Shown piece by piece: positions 5,357 through 5,466 of a stretch of 5,466 nt of DNA. The DNA comes from Devosia sp. (GTDB taxonomy: Bacteria; Pseudomonadota; Alphaproteobacteria; Rhizobiales; Devosiaceae). Under the pieces are notes generated by a model. The model had not been told where the DNA came from and made no database searches. It saw only the letters and a list, made by a program, of their open reading frames with translations. The translations under genes and the position numbers were made by a program. The stretch lies in the NCBI GenBank assembly GCA_016793415.1, contig JAEUMC010000410.1, positions 1-5,466 on the forward strand, written 5' to 3'. The first letter of the stretch is position 1; each line of letters starts with the position of its first letter.

Positions 5357-5466
5357 CTAGATCTTGTCGGCCGGGGTCGGCTCGAACGGGTCGGCCTCGG
5401 CGAGGCGGTAGCCGACACCGGTTTCGGTGGTGATATAACGCGGCTGGTCCGGCGTCTGTTCGATCT
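5357..5466 (-). CDS. kdpE: OmpR-family response regulator, C-terminal end (probably KdpE); 5' part outside window
   Basis: Reading the minus strand from the window edge gives an open frame of 36 codons (35 residues and a stop), ending in TAG at 5357-5359. It contains PRYITTETGVGYRL, the beta-hairpin wing and closing strand of an OmpR/PhoB winged-helix DNA-binding domain. The Thr-Glu-Thr-Gly form is close to KdpE (ITETGIGYR in E. coli), whereas many other members have VRGVGYR. A tail of about 14 residues, rich in Asp, Glu and Pro, follows. KdpE responds to the potassium-sensing kinase KdpD and activates the kdpFABC pump operon. A ptsN-like gene lies nine bases downstream; PtsN is a known KdpD partner, which supports the call. 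The receiver domain is not visible, so another OmpR-type regulator remains possible. Confidence 0.75.
   Translation of the reverse strand, partial: IEQTPDQPRYITTETGVGYRLAEADPFEPTPADKI

Overview
This is a high-GC, gene-dense chromosomal stretch from what looks like an alphaproteobacterium, probably of the Hyphomicrobiales (Devosia- or rhizobium-like). That placement is an inference. It rests on the strong third-position GC bias, a phosphonate-monoester-hydrolase-type sulfatase, an OmpR-type regulator followed at once by a PtsN-type IIA protein, and a GC-rich palindromic repeat mosaic of the kind common between genes in this order. It was not confirmed by any search.

Layout, left to right. (1) Positions 1-855 (+): C-terminal part of a sulfatase/phosphonate monoester hydrolase, cut by the window edge. 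(2) 916-2037 (-): PLP-dependent cysteine synthase-fold enzyme of the Cds1 L-cysteine desulfhydrase type, convergent with the sulfatase. (3) 2038-2261: divergent regulatory region with several operator-like repeats and a possible back-to-back promoter pair sharing one -35 box. (4) 2262-3728 (+): M81/MlrC-family metallopeptidase-like protein. (5) 3750-3949: about 200 bp of nested inverted repeats between converging genes. It also supplies the stop codon and last residues of the next gene. (6) 3923-4609 (-): six-helix PAP2 phosphatase. (7) 4723-4860 (+): a 45-residue single-pass membrane protein that is easily missed. (8) 4904-5347 (-): PtsN-like EIIA protein. (9) 5357-5466 (-): last 35 codons of an OmpR-family response regulator, probably KdpE, with only 9 bases before ptsN.

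Two functional groupings are visible. The divergent desulfhydrase/MlrC pair may be co-regulated from 2038-2261 and could serve catabolism of peptides or sulfur amino acids; this is inferred from arrangement only. The kdpE-ptsN pair is probably one transcript linking potassium-uptake control to the nitrogen-PTS. No RNA genes, CRISPR arrays, insertion sequences or phage genes were seen. The genes are mostly ordinary; the most interesting material is the architecture of the divergent promoter region and the repeat that has become coding sequence.
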